Source of the DNA: Bolinopsis microptera
Lineage: Eukaryota; Ctenophora; Tentaculata; Lobata; Bolinopsidae
Length of the DNA: 64,000 nucleotides
NCBI RefSeq assembly: GCF_026151205.1
Contig: NC_087079.1
Location: 16,176,945-16,240,944, forward strand
Reading direction: 5' to 3'
Shown here one piece after another: positions 1-11,335 of the stretch; position 1 is the stretch's first letter, and each line of letters begins with the position of its first letter. The notes under the pieces were generated by a model, which saw only the letters and a program-made list of their open reading frames with translations, did not search any database and was not told where the DNA came from. The translations under genes were made by a program, and so were the position numbers.

Positions 1-517
1 AATATTTTTTTAAAGTTAAGAAAGAAAAATATAACAAAAAATTCTTGCTACTTAAAAAGCTACCGTGAACAAAGTTTAATAAATGATGATGAACAAGATC
101 TTCCACAACAAACCAAATATCTAAAGACGCGGTACTATCTTTTTTCTTTAAAAAACTTACAAGAAATTAAATTTATACAATTTATTCAATTCGTGTTAAA
201 TGTTTTTATAATGTTTTTTTAAATGTTCGTTTCTTTTTCAAAATGCATCATTCAACTCCAAAAACTGCCACAGAGAGTGGGGACTGCAAAACCCAAAAAA
301 ACATTCCATAAGATAATTTGAGAAGGTAGGTTACTTTCTTTTTGCTTTATGCGCTTTCCATCAAGGCTAAATCCACGAGCATATTCCTGTAATTAAACGT
401 TATGTTATGTTTAAACTTTAAAAAGCGAAAATGGTTGAAATAGCAAAAATGGTAAAATAGCAAATATGGTGAGATAGCACAAATTATGAAATAGTAAAAA
501 TGGTGATGACACAGGCA

Positions 518-986
518 TTAGGTGCACAATAATTTTAAATACTTGAAAGTTGGGCAGCTGGCTGGTTCCTTGAAGCAAATGTAATCGACCATAGCGCTCC
601 AAATAGCATTCAGCTTAGCAGTAAGTTTTGTATCGGCAAAAATTTTCTTCGATACGGTGGTCAGGCTAGCTATTAAATCTGCTTGAGACATTATTGCCAG
701 TGTCATTGACAATGCTTCTTGCTTGAGAGCACTCCTTGGAGTTAGGTGTTGCATCACAGTTCACTGTTCCTTCGTCCAACTTCTCCAATAGTACTCCAGC
801 CGTCATGACGTCACACCCCGCCTGTCCTGCTGCGCCGCGAGAACATTCAAACGTCTTGAACAAGCTGTCAATATTGATTACAGCTGCTGCAGCTGCCGGA
901 AACTTCTTAGCAATTTCTTGCAAATCGGCTCCATAATCACCTGCATCTGCAACTGCAGCAAACATTAGCACCAAGATCACAATCAT
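518..986 (-). pseudogene. Small secreted protein, frameshifted paralogue
   Basis: The first 106-residue frame (986 down to 666) starts with a signal peptide (MIVILVLMFAAVADAG). The matching C-terminal part lies in another frame (757 down to 518, ending in a FKYLKLL-like tail). Compared with the intact paralogue at 2204-2665, the homology moves from the first to the second frame around 715-725, so a single-base indel breaks the gene, unless it is an assembly error. Cysteine positions around ECS, GCD, NCD, ECS and ICF correspond to those of the paralogue. A stop codon lies three codons upstream of the ATG at 986, which fixes the start there. I do not recognise the family and assign no function. 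Confidence 0.6.
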
Positions 987-1659
987 ATCGGGCTACTTCG
1001 CTAAGAGATTGTTTGTTAGCGAATAAATAAGAAACATTTTGATTAAAGCAGCTCATCACATATGTGTTTACATGGCACACAGGCACGGTATGCCTCATGG
1101 AATCTCAAGTTGCTTTATGAAACAAAGGTTGACATAATAGTATTTTAGCGAGGAGAGCAGTAAATTATCACACATGACAACAAAGATGTCTTTTGAAAAT
1201 CGTTACAATAATTCCAACATTAATAAAGCAATTATTTCGTGCAACCAGTTTTATAGCACTTCAACTAGATGGTTCGTATTAGTGATGATTCTGAATGCAA
1301 TATTTTTAGTCATTCCGTTTGTTACGACAAGGAAAATGCTCTTTATCAGGAAAAGGGAACTGGCCGAAGTTTCAATGTTACAAACGGAATAACTATAAAT
1401 TTGCAACAGAATCATTACAATTGTGGCGACTAATAAAAATGTTTTGATTACACGTTTGTATTAGTATTGTAAGTTAAAAAGGTTGAGCACTGAGAGAAAA
1501 ATGCCAATTCTTGGTTGCCCAGAAAAAAGTTCTTTTAGAGTCATTCCTATACGTTATGCGAAAACGGTTATATCGTACAACCATAAGCTTACAAAGGGGT
1601 AGAACGAAGTCTAACCTGGTCAAAGCTAGGGAGTTTCAAAAAACTAAAATAGGTTTGTT
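987..1659. other. Spacer between the two secreted-protein genes
   Basis: AT-rich DNA. Open frames at 1174-1392 and 1511-1717 on the plus strand are short, show no recognisable motif and have no counterpart in the other duplication copy. I see nothing functional apart from the expected upstream region of the 518-986 gene. Confidence 0.4.
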
Positions 1660-2203
1660 AAAAGTTAAGAGAAAAAAAGAAAATGTTTGCTTCATGAAAC
1701 AACTTGAACTACCGTAAACAAAGGTTTAATATGACAAGTTTTTCTACCCTCAAATTAATACGATATATTTTTTTCTGAAAATGGAGAAAATACATGCTTC
1801 TTGCTTGAGATAATCTAAGAAGGTAGCTAAGTCTTTTTTACTTCGGGACCCCAGGTTATAATGTTCATAACCAACCGAATAAAGATTCGGTAAAATAACA
1901 GGCGCCGCCCATCAAAGTCTTTTCTTTCTTTGTCAGCCTCATTAAGGTGCACCACCATGTTCCAAGTCTGCCACGTCACCCATCAGTGCTCATGAAATTA
2001 AACGTTTTGCTCACACTACAACTATTGCCATCATAGGAAAATGTCAAATTCATTTTTGTCATTTTTTTCATCGATATCGAAAATGGCTACAATATTTTTG
2101 ACTTTTCTTGTTATTTTCATTCTAAAAATCTAAAAGTCCGAATTTGATAAGGAAACGGCAAAAATGGCAATGGCGTACCCGAGAAATATAAAGCACTACA
2201 AAA

Positions 2204-2665
2204 TTAATAATAAATAATTTTAAATACTTGAGATCGTCGCATGTGATAGGCATCTTGGTAGCACAAGAAGTCCGCAACACCACCATAAAGAGCATTAAGC
2301 AGCCTATCATGGTCCTCGTCCATGACCATTTGCGTAGTCATCGCCGCCAGCTTAGGTTGCATGTCTGCGTTAGACAAGCTAGCATCCCCGAGTAAGCCAA
2401 GTGCTACCACGCAATCATCTGAAGTCCTGGCCGAATCACAGTTGGTTATACCCTGCTCGATATGTTCGAGTATTGTAGCAGCGGTCCAAACTGCACAATC
2501 TGGATCACCTTCACGAGAGCAATCATAGTCTTTGAGAACACTGTCAATATTGACTGCAAAGGTGGCCGCTGCCGGGGCTTTTCCTTGTAATACTCCTAAA
2601 TCTTTTCCATATCCTGCCTGTGCCTGATGAGCTGCAGCAAACATTATCGCCAAAATCACAATCAT
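2204..2665 (-). CDS. Small secreted cysteine-containing protein, unknown family
   Basis: An uninterrupted frame of 153 residues from the ATG at 2665. The frame stays open 40 codons further upstream (to 2785), but the ATG at 2665 directly opens a signal peptide (MIVILAIMFAAAHQAQAG), and the paralogue at 518-986 has a stop just before the same position, so 2665 is the better start. The mature part is about 135 residues with five cysteines (DYDCS, DPDCA, TNCD, DDCV, FLCY), all with counterparts in the paralogue; an odd number could leave one free or support dimerisation. The C-terminus is basic and aromatic (VFKIIYY). It is probably exported. No known domain is recognised. The upstream extension might be an alternative N-terminus with a second hydrophobic stretch. 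Confidence 0.6.
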   Translation of the reverse strand: MIVILAIMFAAAHQAQAGYGKDLGVLQGKAPAAATFAVNIDSVLKDYDCSREGDPDCAVWTAATILEHIEQGITNCDSARTSDDCVVALGLLGDASLSNADMQPKLAAMTTQMVMDEDHDRLLNALYGGVADFLCYQDAYHMRRSQVFKIIYY

Positions 2666-2897
2666 GTCGGGCAACTTGTTTTTCTTCGCTAAGAGATTGG
2701 TCGTTAGGGTAAACTGCAAGTATTGTACCCAGAAAAACAATCCAAAAAACAATACTATTTTCCAACCAGATTTCTCAGTTGTCATGGTAACGGACGGAAT
2801 GACGACAGATTTCTCAATTATTTAATGACGAATCACAAAAGCTTAAAGTAAGGAGTAGAATGCTAATAGCATATATAACATGAGATGATGTGCAATG

Positions 2898-3100
2898 TGC
2901 AGACCTTATGATCATGGAATGTGGTGCCTAATGGCTAATAATGACTTAATTATTCACGAGAAAGAACTTATTATGAGATTATTGTTGAAATACTATTGGG
3001 TCACCTAATGCGGGTTTTGACTCAGCGGGTAATTCCTCCTACCCTTTTTAACTGCGGCAGTTAAAAACCGGTCGAAGGCCGATTACACTAGTATTAATAT
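2898..3100 (+). repeat. Dispersed repeat family C, copy 1
   Basis: About 200 bp closely matching 7646-7845, from AGACCTTATGATCATGG through GGGTCACCTAATGCGGG to a GC-rich end with GCCGAAGGCC and TTACACTAGTA. The end module alone recurs at 6655-6695. Likely a short non-autonomous mobile element; its class is not clear. Confidence 0.65.
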
Positions 3101-3166
3101 GCTTGTGGCAATAAGGACACCGCAGTTATTGTAAGGAAATGAAAATGAAGGCCTATGTACTGAGTA

Positions 3167-4046
3167 CCTTACGAGACATATTTATATGGTACGAAATTTG
3201 GGGATTTTTGGAAAAAATCCCCATATTTTCGTCTACTACCAAAATTGTGGCCGCCATTTCAAAATCCCACACATTAATTTTTATGTAATTGGCTTAAATA
3301 GGGCTAATTTGAGGTGAATTTGTCAAATAAGTTGTTTTACGTGTTTTGTGAGACAAGGATACGCATTTCTCAGGTAAATAGAAAGTTACTTAGTATAAAA
3401 ATTACTGAATAGAAAATACTGAGTGACGACTTGGCCGGACATCTATAAAGGTGAAATGGTAACTGTAGTCCGTGAAACAGACCCAGATTCTCTCCAGCAT
3501 GATAGGTATGCTTGCTTTGTAAAAAGGATAAAGGAAGGGCGTGGAGTGCTATTGCAAGACTGATAACTGTTGGACACGTGCCATTGGAAATCAGCAAGAT
3601 ATGTCACTATTTTATCAACCATGGTGGTGAGATATCTGGAACTGTCGAGGATTCAAAACCACGCCGATCGCCGATACCTCTGGAGGGTTAGAAGTCAAAC
3701 TTAGTCTCACATTCAAGAGTATGGAGACTTAATTGACAAGCTCAAACTCCTGTTGAGGGAGGCATACACCTGGGACTACACCGGTGAGCAGACTCAAGGT
3801 GAAAGAGACGACGATGAAGACGATTTAAACGAAGAGAATGATTTTTAATTAATTTAGTTTTTCACGATTTTTTCAAAAATTCCATCAAAAACTGATTTTG
3901 ATTTCTCTGAAATAATTTAGCGTGAAAATGCGACAATTTAATTTGGGGTACGAAATTTGGGGATTTCTGAAAAAAATCCCCATATTTTCGTTCCCCCATA
4001 ATTCCGATCCCAAGAATTATGATCCACATAAATATGTCTTGTAAGG
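3167..4046. mobile_element. TA-flanked DNA element with 23-bp inverted ends
   Basis: The left end CCTTACGAGACATATTTAT is repeated inverted, with one or two mismatches, at the right end (ATAAATATGTCTTGTAAGG). Each end is bordered by TA (3165-3166 and 4047-4048), the target duplication expected for Tc1/mariner-like and some other superfamilies. A 44-bp block that can itself fold (GGGGATTT...AAAATCCCC) occurs as direct copies just inside both ends (about 3190-3233 and 3947-3990). No transposase is seen; the only coding remnant is HIRAN-like. Confidence 0.7.
3450..3850 (+). pseudogene. HIRAN-like domain remnant
   Basis: Reading across frames gives VTVVRETDPDSLQHDRYACF, then (after two stops and a shift near 3558) TVGHVPLEISKICHYFINHG and GEISGTVED, then after another shift GLEVKLSLTF, ending in an acidic DDDEDDLNEEND tail before a stop near 3848. 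The pattern R-DP...DRYA...VGHVP.EIS..C..F...GG is typical of HIRAN-like proteins that are abundant in sponge and cnidarian genomes. At least two frameshifts make it non-functional. It sits entirely inside the 3167-4046 element, so it was probably captured by that element or belongs to its autonomous parent. Confidence 0.5.
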
Positions 4047-4410
4047 TATGCAGTGAGTATGTAGTGACTAGTGCAGATGGTTTATCAGGATTGGGACCCT
4101 TTCATATCACCTTACGTTTAGTGTACTTTTAGTAATCCATCAGCTAGAACTAAAAATGAAACATTTTTAGAAATGCATTTTTTCTGACACCACGATACAC
4201 AACGTTTTGCGAAAACTGTAAAATATATGCGACTGCAACATATTCGGCTGTAATAGAAGGAGAAAGATGTAGTTTCTAAATGATTCCACTAGTCTTAATC
4301 TAACTTACCCATTTTGGCCAAAAGTGATTACGTGATATATGCCAACGATCCCTAATGCTTTTCGCAACCAACTGATTATTGCTTAGGTGATATCATAATA
4401 AAAGCCTAGG

Positions 4411-4495
4411 TAGATCAATTGGGTGGTAGAATGTAAATATATGGATCGAAAGAGCCATCTATGATCTATCTATCTATTTCTACCATCCAATTGAT
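4411..4495. repeat. Short inverted repeat
   Basis: Arms GATCAATTGGGTGGTAGAA (about 4413-4431) and TTCTACCATCCAATTGAT (4478-4495) are near-complementary around a 46-bp loop containing a GATCTATCTATCTA run. Could be a small MITE end pair or a hairpin. Confidence 0.45.
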
Positions 4496-4659
4496 TTTGC
4501 AATTGCAACTATGACCAGAATTAAGTTGTACCTGAGTGGATGACCGACAACTTCGCCCAATTTGACCCAGTTCCCACACAGTTAACAGGGCACCATATCA
4601 GCTTAAATCTCAAAACAATATATCCACCCAAATTGACAAAACTCAACAAATACGGTGTC

Positions 4660-4920
4660 ATACGTTGTATGACCCACCTGTATCGTTGAAACTCTACAGT
4701 GAAACGACAGTGGGGGTCAAGACGTGATACAACAAATACGGTGTCTCAGCACTAAGAACACAAGTTAACTCATATAGATAGAATTAAAAAACACTTTATT
4801 AAAATCATTTTGGACGCTGATTCCAAATCACTCCCTATATGACGTAGGGTAAAAATGCTTCCCTGGAGAGTTATGGGCAACAAAACTTTTTGGTCACGTA
4901 CGTGACAGGCTAGTAAAACA
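4660..4920 (+). repeat. Dispersed repeat family A (two modules)
   Basis: The first module (about 4660-4745) carries CATACGTTGTATGACCCACC, a TATCGTTGAAACTC block and a GTGATACAAC end. The second (about 4808-4920) starts TGGACGCTGATTCCAAATCA and includes GGGCAACAAAAC. Module one recurs near 28780-28885, 50393-50497 and 50757-50860. Module two recurs at 11341-11475, and its start is seen inverted at 50867-50900. ATACGTTGTAT is palindromic. Probable MITE or SINE-like family. Confidence 0.55.
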
Positions 4921-4937
4921 CGAATTTGATTATTTAG

Positions 4938-5032
4938 GACTCGGGTTAGGGTTAGGGTTGCAACCGGTTGTGGTTAGGGTTATTCATAGCTTTGGGTTTA
5001 TGGTTAAGGTTAGGGTTGGGATTAGGGTTTAT
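4938..5032 (+). repeat. Degenerate interstitial telomeric repeats
   Basis: Scattered TTAGGG units with variants (GGTTAGGGTTAGGGTTGC, GGTTATTC, GGTTAAGGTTAGGG, TTGGGATTAGGGTTT). Short and mutated, unlike the long clean arrays in the 14.8 and 35.8 kb elements. A few further CCCTAA units lie at 50495-50625. Confidence 0.7.
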
Positions 5033-5139
5033 GTAAAACCGTTTTGTTCGACTGCAAAACCATAAAAACCAATGTCATGTGATAATTTTTGGCCGAGTGA
5101 ATAAGTAAGACTAAGAGCCGAACGAAAGTCAAAAACTTA

Positions 5140-5745
5140 AAATAAAGATGTTCGTCTGTCGAACTTGGTACAGAGTAGTAGCAGGATATTGATTTACTTG
5201 AAGATTACACCCGCTGCGCCCCATGGTTTACAAACATATTGATATAAGAAGTAGGGACGGTGACAACACTATAGCCTGCACAAAAGAGATCATCGACGAC
5301 TATTGTTATTATTAAAAAGTAGCACAATATCTTATCGAGCTCACGTTATGTAAAATCTCTGACAGTTAAACTCAGCATCACTACGAAATGACCATGTTGA
5401 GTTCCCCCTCCTCTCATTAGACTGGAACGATAACAAGTTGTGTCAGCTATTTTGGAATGCAGTATTGTAACAATAGTTAATAGCTAATACAATATAAGTT
5501 GCCCCCTTCCTGGGGCAGGAATTTGAGCCAAATTGACGATCAACAATCCATTGTTACAACAATGACATTGCATTTCAGCATAGCTGACATTGCTGAACCA
5601 ACGTCAATAATCTTAAAAGTGACCGGTGACGGTAAGTGACCCGATGAGCCCCACTTCTTGTCAAATTATTTTTTGGATTACGACCCAATCATGAAGTAAA
5701 AAGTATAAGCTGCAGTTTAACGGCAAAATAAAGCTAATTTTATGC
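5140..5745 (+). repeat. Dispersed repeat family B, full-length copy
   Basis: This is the longest continuous copy: starts near GATGTTCGTCTGTCGAACTT, passes CACTATAGCCTGCACAAAAG and ATAAGTTGCCCCCTTCC, and ends near AACGGCAAAATAAAGCTAAT. It serves as the reference for the copies at 10660-11090, 11840-12415, 20930-21095 and 52235-52430. No coding capacity. Confidence 0.7.
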
Positions 5746-5838
5746 TTGCCAGCATTGTGATAAATTTTTCGGTTTCTTCTTTGTTGGTCAATTACTATCT
5801 CGAAGGCAAGTGTATAAGCAAAATGTAATAGGATGACG

Positions 5839-5872
5839 TGACCCCCCCCCCCCGCCCCCCCCCCCCCCCCCC
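5839..5872. repeat. Poly(C) tract
   Basis: About 33 bases of C with a single G interruption, directly after the family B copy. Similar tracts occur near 20302, 37158, 46668 and 49186. Confidence 0.9.
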
Positions 5873-6221
5873 CTGTAACTCGTACTCTGTTTTAAATATC
5901 TGGTACATTGTTCGCTCGGTATGTTGTTCAATATAACACATTACGGGGTCATGAAGTAGTCACTGTGGATTAGTCAGCCCACCACATACTGCCAGGTCCG
6001 AGGGCGTACTCCCAAATGTGAACCACACAGATGACAGAAGGGGATGTTAAACAGGCAGATAGACACGCAATTTGATGTTGTAAAACGGTTAAAAAAACAA
6101 ATAATTTGAGGACAACATGACACTCCAAAACTTTGAACATAACACGAGGAAATATTCAATTCCACCTAATCATGATCCCTCCATTTACTGCGCTCTGATC
6201 TGATCTACCCCTATCAACTTA
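5873..6221. other. No gene recognised
   Basis: Short open frames only, no motif. I see nothing that supports a gene or RNA here. Confidence 0.4.
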
Positions 6222-6895
6222 ATAACACCAGAATGTGTGTGTGTCTGTGTGTATGTGTGTCTGTGTGTCTGTGTGTGTGTGTCTGTGTGTGTGTAATTTC
6301 CAAACGGTTATACAAAAAAACGGTAATAGTTACGGGACTGGTTTTTTCGGTATAGTGCTGACAAAACTCTGACGAAGCCCATAAGCAAATTTTATAAAAA
6401 TCAGCCGGTGGTAAGTGGTTTAATTGATGATCTTGTTCCAGAAATGTGACATAACTGGATGGGAGAGAGAACGAGGAGGATAACATGTACCTACCGTAAT
6501 TAGTTTAGCCCCACGAAATACTATAAGCTTAGAGCTCACTCTTGCGGCCGCTTTGTTTCAACTGTAGGGAGATTTCATACTTTCATAAGACAGCGTTATG
6601 CGTGATATCAAATATATAATGCGGTTGAATACTTTTACATTGCAACTGTGACAGTAAAGTCCCGGCCGAAGGCACCTGGCACGGGTTACACTAGTCACCT
6701 TAATAACACCAGAATGTGTGTGTGTGTGTGTCTAATGTCTGTGTGTAATTTCCGGTCGGTTATACAAAAAAAACGGTAAGAGTTACGGGACTGGTTTTTT
6801 CGGTATAGTGTCGACAAAACTCCGATGAAGCCCATAGGAAATTTTTGTTTAAATCGGCCGGTGGTAAGTGATTTAATTGATGGTTTTGTACCATA
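6222..6895. repeat. Pair of related repeats with GT microsatellites
   Basis: The segments 6222-6430 and 6701-6895 are diverged copies in the same orientation: ATAACACCAGAATGTGTG, a (TG)n stretch with TC interruptions, then GGTTATACAAAAAAACGG, TTACGGGACTGG and AAGCCCATA. A third, weaker copy of the middle part lies near 51213-51300. The open frames inside come from the simple repeat and are not genes. Confidence 0.65.
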
Positions 6896-6926
6896 AATTT
6901 TACATAAAATTGCGTGAGCAGAACGG

Positions 6927-7114
6927 CAAGAGTTACGGGGCTTGCTCTCTCTCTCTCTCTCTCTCATTACTGTATGATAATACAATTATGAAGCTACTTA
7001 AATGCAGCTATAACATATCATACAGTAATGAGAGAGAGAGAGAGCAAGCCCCGTAACTCTTGCCGGTGATGTTATAGCTGCATTTAAGTAGCGTCATAAT
7101 TGGATTAGTCCGGA
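6927..7114. repeat. Nested inverted repeat with CT/GA cores
   Basis: GAGTTACGGGGCTTGC-(CT)n-CATTACTGTATGATA (about 6930-6978) is followed by its inverted copy at about 7016-7064. The loop sequence AATTATGAAGCTACTTAAAT (about 6983) is in turn inverted after the second arm (about 7070-7103). Two arms are thus interleaved, A-B-A'-B' in layout, which allows alternative or pseudoknot-like pairing. Confidence 0.7.
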
Positions 7115-7146
7115 AGATTCGCTGTAATGTTATACCATAAGCTTAT

Positions 7147-7510
<364 letters not shown>

Positions 7511-7645
7511 ATACGACAATGTTATGCGTGTTTTCAAATATAATAGGCGGGTGTGGTGCAGAGTTAACAAGGGTTAATTTCTATAACGATTTAAATAAAA
7601 ATGGAAAGCGGTTCAAGACGGGAGTGATATGGTATAATAGTCGGT

Positions 7646-7845
7646 GTTCAGACCTTATGATCATGGAATGTGGTGCCTCATGGCTAATAATGACTTAATT
7701 ATCCACAAAAAATAACTGATTATGAGATTATTGTTTAAGAAACTATTGGGTCACCTAATGCGGGTTTTGACTCAGCGGGTAATTACTCCTACCCTTTTTA
7801 ACTGCGGCAGTGAAATCCCGGCCGAAGGCCGGGTTACACTAGTAC
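7646..7845 (+). repeat. Dispersed repeat family C, copy 2
   Basis: Closely matches 2898-3100 throughout, including CTAATGCGGGTTTTGACTCA and the GC-rich end GGCCGAAGGCC before ACACTAGTA. The flanks differ from those of copy 1, consistent with transposition. Confidence 0.65.
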
Positions 7846-7854
7846 TCTTATACT

Positions 7855-7935
7855 TCTAGATTCCTCGCATTTTTTGATAACATCTACTCCTAGATTCCTC
7901 GCATTTTTTGATAACATTTATTTCTAGATTGAATG
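7855..7935. repeat. Short tandem duplication, about 37-bp unit
   Basis: Two and a half copies of a unit containing CTAGATTCCTCGCATTTTTT GATAACAT. Another simple duplication of about 60 bp lies at 8220-8385, around GTTCTACTGTTTTGAAGA. Neither is coding. Confidence 0.6.
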
Positions 7936-8553
7936 AGAATAGACCATGTTGACCCAACAGATCAAGATGAATTACTTCTAGATTATTCGCGTTTTTATTT
8001 ACATGATAAATATTTGTCTCTACTAGTAGTAGTACTACTACTAGTAAAAAAGCAAGTCTTTCAGAAGCTTAATATTAGGGTAACATACGTTCCATATAAC
8101 AGGAACCTGATCAGGCATGATGACAAAACAGTAGAAAATAATATTAATTTATCTTGCCTTAATCCTTATTAATAATAATATTGGGGTCTTAAAGTACTAT
8201 TTTACAGTCAAATTTCTGTTTTCTAAAACCATTTCTCTCTCAGGAGAAGGAAACCGTTGTTCTACTGTTTTGAAGAGAACTGGTACACTACTGTTCTTAG
8301 GAGAAGAAAACCGTTGGTCTACTGTTTTGAAGAAAACTGGTGCACTTCTGCTCCCGGCCGGAGACGAAAACTGATGCTCTAATATTTTCAATAGAAAGGA
8401 AGTGGTACTTTAGCAAGATTACTGGTGAACAGTAATAAAAGTCGACAATTAGTATTTGCGAAATTTGGAAAACATTTTGGCTTTGGCCTTCAGCAGAAAA
8501 ATTATCGGTTTTATCGGTTTTATCTAGATAAAACCTAAATCTTTATTTGTTTA

Positions 8554-9063
8554 TTTGACCAAAACCCATAATCATGGGTAGAGTGGACCGCTGCCAGTGT
8601 CTCTCTTTCCCAAACAAAAGGAAATGATATTAATTTGATTGACCGTGCTCAAATGCAAAATGATACCGAGAATGAAATCGGTCGCTCGCTTTTCCCATTC
8701 ATTCACGGCTTACGAATTGTAATAAGTTTCGATTGATTACATCAATCAGATGCTGTAAAAATCTCTTTGGGTTGCGTTCGGGTCGATACCTAGTATTTCG
8801 GGGTAAGGGTGGTAGTTATTAGTATTACTTATTGAATAAGCTGAAGTTTATTGAATCTTTATTGCCGAGTACAGCTGCCTTTGGATAGTTCTTCTTAATC
8901 TATTACAATTGTAAATGAATGGGAAAAGCGAGCGACCGATTTCATTCTCAGTATCATTTTGCATTTGAGCACGGTCAATCAAATTAATATCATTTCCTTT
9001 TGTTTGGGAAAGAGAGACACTGGCAGCGGTCCACTCTACCCATGATTATGGGTTATGGTCAAA
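8554..9063. mobile_element. Fold-back element, 150-bp arms
   Basis: The left arm 8554-8704 and right arm 8913-9063 are almost perfectly complementary, for example AATCATGGGTAGAGTGGACC on the left against its reverse complement on the right, and GGTCGCTCGCTTTTCCCATT likewise. The spacer is 208 bp, and an open frame is absent. It is a typical fold-back MITE; clear target duplications were not found. Confidence 0.75.
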
Positions 9064-10425
9064 TATCATCTCTTTTTGATTATAATATCAGGGTACTTTA
9101 TAAAGTTGAAATATACACTGATATCTTCATTAATAAGGAGGAAGTTTCAACGATTTCGAAATTTTTCCTTTGAAAACATTTCCTTGTGTTTAGGGAAGCA
9201 TATCGGTCGATCACTGACTGAATATGCCACTTAATACTCATTCAAGTTGGCATTAAATTCATATATAATGACTTTAAACTGTCGTGGCAAAGCAGAATTT
9301 GTTGGAAATCACGAATGAGCAAATTCTCACCTTTCGCACGTGCAAACTTTGAGCGGACGTTGCGTGCGCATTGAATATTGAATCGCCGTAAATTTTAGCA
9401 TGTAATTGTTTTATATATAACTTGATAAGCATGCAAAGTTTCAAAGTATTTCAAGAAGAATTGTAATCACAACGGGACTCTAAAGTTGACAGAAAATGAC
9501 GAAAACAGCAATTTACAGTGATTTTAGTAATTTTCTATCAATTTGGGCGTGTCCCCACGTGTGCAACTTTTCGATTTTTAACTTTAAAACTAGCCTAATG
9601 CACAATTTATACCTATAGGAAGCAGAACTGAGCTCCACAACCCAAGGCATGGCCCAACACCAGAGAATACTAAATCGCAAAATTGACGTTTTTATAAAAT
9701 AATTCTTCAAAAAAGCACAAACTTCAATGACGAATATCTTTATGAAGGAGCAAGCTAGAAAAACTTTCCGGTAGATTTTCAGAATGCTTGAACAATTATC
9801 TAAGGTGAAAATTTCCTCAGATTTTGAATACAATTATTTTTTAATGGTGTAAAATCATTTTAAAAAGTTATTACTTTGTCAAAAATCAAGTTTTAAAAAC
9901 GGTTAACTTGATGACGTCATCAAGGGGTGTTCATGACGTCAAATAATTTGTTTATAAATGTAAACTAAAGTGTAAACAATTATTTTCAAGACCTGTGGTC
10001 GGAAATGGCTGTATCTTTTATACTTTAGAATCTATGGACAATTAAATACAGGCTACAATTGACTGGCAAAGCGTCTATCCCTGAATATATATGTATATAT
10101 CACGACAATCTATCGTAAAACAGGGGTTCTAGAAAACCCACTTCCCGATGCTCCTGAAACCTGGAACTTTTTTTGCAGTCGATTTGGTCAACGTCTAGAC
10201 GCCCTGAAAAATTTCAGATCTCTAACTCAATTTTAACATGGTTTTTAAAGCACCTGAATATGGCGATTTTGGGTTTTTTACCGAATTTCGTATAACAGTG
10301 CTGGCGAGTATTTTATGCAAATTTCTTAAAAATCTCAACATAACTATTTTTTATTCCTGTCATCTTTGACATCAAATTAGAATGTTTTGAACTAAAAATA
10401 AATCTGCTGAACGACTTCCGATGAG
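9064..10425. other. No gene recognised
   Basis: AT-rich DNA with short open frames (for example 9513-9833 minus) that show no protein motif. A TGACGTCA pair occurs near 9912 and 9935. I see no supported gene. Confidence 0.4.
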
Positions 10426-10444
10426 TCTTAATGCCTGAAAAACT

Positions 10445-10515
10445 CCTGCCGGAGGCGGCGGCCTTCGGCCGCCGCCTCCGGCCGGAGTGCACGCTTCGCG
10501 TGCACGAAAGAGGCT
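10445..10515. repeat. GC-rich double hairpin
   Basis: CGGAGGCGGCGGCC-TTC-GGCCGCCGCCTCCG (about 10450-10480) forms a long perfect stem. It is followed by GTGCACG-CTTCG-CGTGCAC (about 10487-10505). A related TGCACGCGAAGCGTGCA palindrome occurs at 63680-63697, so this is a shared repeat module. Confidence 0.75.
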
Positions 10516-10659
10516 TGTAACGTGTACCAAAGGGGGTATAATAGTATTAGTAAAGGGGGTATAATAGTAAATGGGGTACATAGTATACCCACAATAAATG
10601 CAACGGTCGTGCTTGCCAGCACTGTGATCTAGATAAAAGATTTCATACCGATAATGGAT

Positions 10660-11090
10660 AGCCTAATAAGAAGTAGGGACGGTTCACGGTGACAACACTA
10701 TAGCCTGCACAAAAGAGATCATTGACGACTGTCGACTATTGTTATTAAAAAGTAGCACATCTTATCGAGCTCACGTTATATAAAAGTATAAAATCTCTGA
10801 CAGTTAAACTCAGCATCACTACGAAATGACCATGTTGAGTTCCCCCTCCTCTCATTAGACTGGAACGATAACAAGTTGTGTCAGCTATGTTGGAATGCAG
10901 TATTGTAACAATAGTTAATAGCTAATACAATATAAGTTGCCCCCTTCCTTGGGCAGGAAGACTGGGGCAGGAATTTGAGCCAAATTGACGATCAACAATC
11001 CATTGTTACAACAATGACATTGCATTTCAACATTGCTGAACTTACGTCAACAATCTTAAGAGTATAATGCTGGACACGAAGGGAAACACA
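10660..11090 (+). repeat. Family B, copy 2 (incomplete)
   Basis: Matches the 5140-5745 reference from AGAAGTAGGGACGG onward, with a small internal duplication of the GGGGCAGGAA block and a truncated right end. The B segment near 11165-11260 repeats the CAAATTGACGATCAACA to GCTGACATTGCTG part, so this region has been rearranged. Confidence 0.65.
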
Positions 11091-11335
11091 CAACGTAAGG
11101 TTTGAAATCTTCGTAAAACTACATCATTAGAGCAGCTGTAAAAACATTTAACTTTAAGATATGCAGAATTTGAGCCAAATTGACGATCAACATGAATGCA
11201 TTGCTACAACAATGACATTGCATTTCAACATAGCTGACATTGCTGTACCAACGCGCTCCCACTAAATCGCTCATCTAAATTTTAAGAAAATTATTGTGAA
11301 AAGGCCCTGAAGGTATAAAAGTAATCTTTTTCGGT

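Larger units (their letters stand above)
1..2665. repeat. Tandem segmental duplication, two copies
   Basis: The segment 1-986 and the segment about 1660-2665 are diverged copies in the same orientation, offset by about 1.68 kb. Shared landmarks outside the genes include CTACCGTGAACAAAGTTTAA near 60 against CTACCGTAAACAAAGGTTTAA near 1710, and an AAGGTAG-containing block near 320 and 1815. Each copy carries a related secreted-protein reading frame on the minus strand (518-986 and 2204-2665). Divergence is high, so the duplication is not recent. Confidence 0.75.

Noticed and set aside
8197-8391. 64-residue minus-strand frame with internal repeats
   Set aside because: Produced by a 60-bp tandem duplication; no domain and no neighbouring gene structure.
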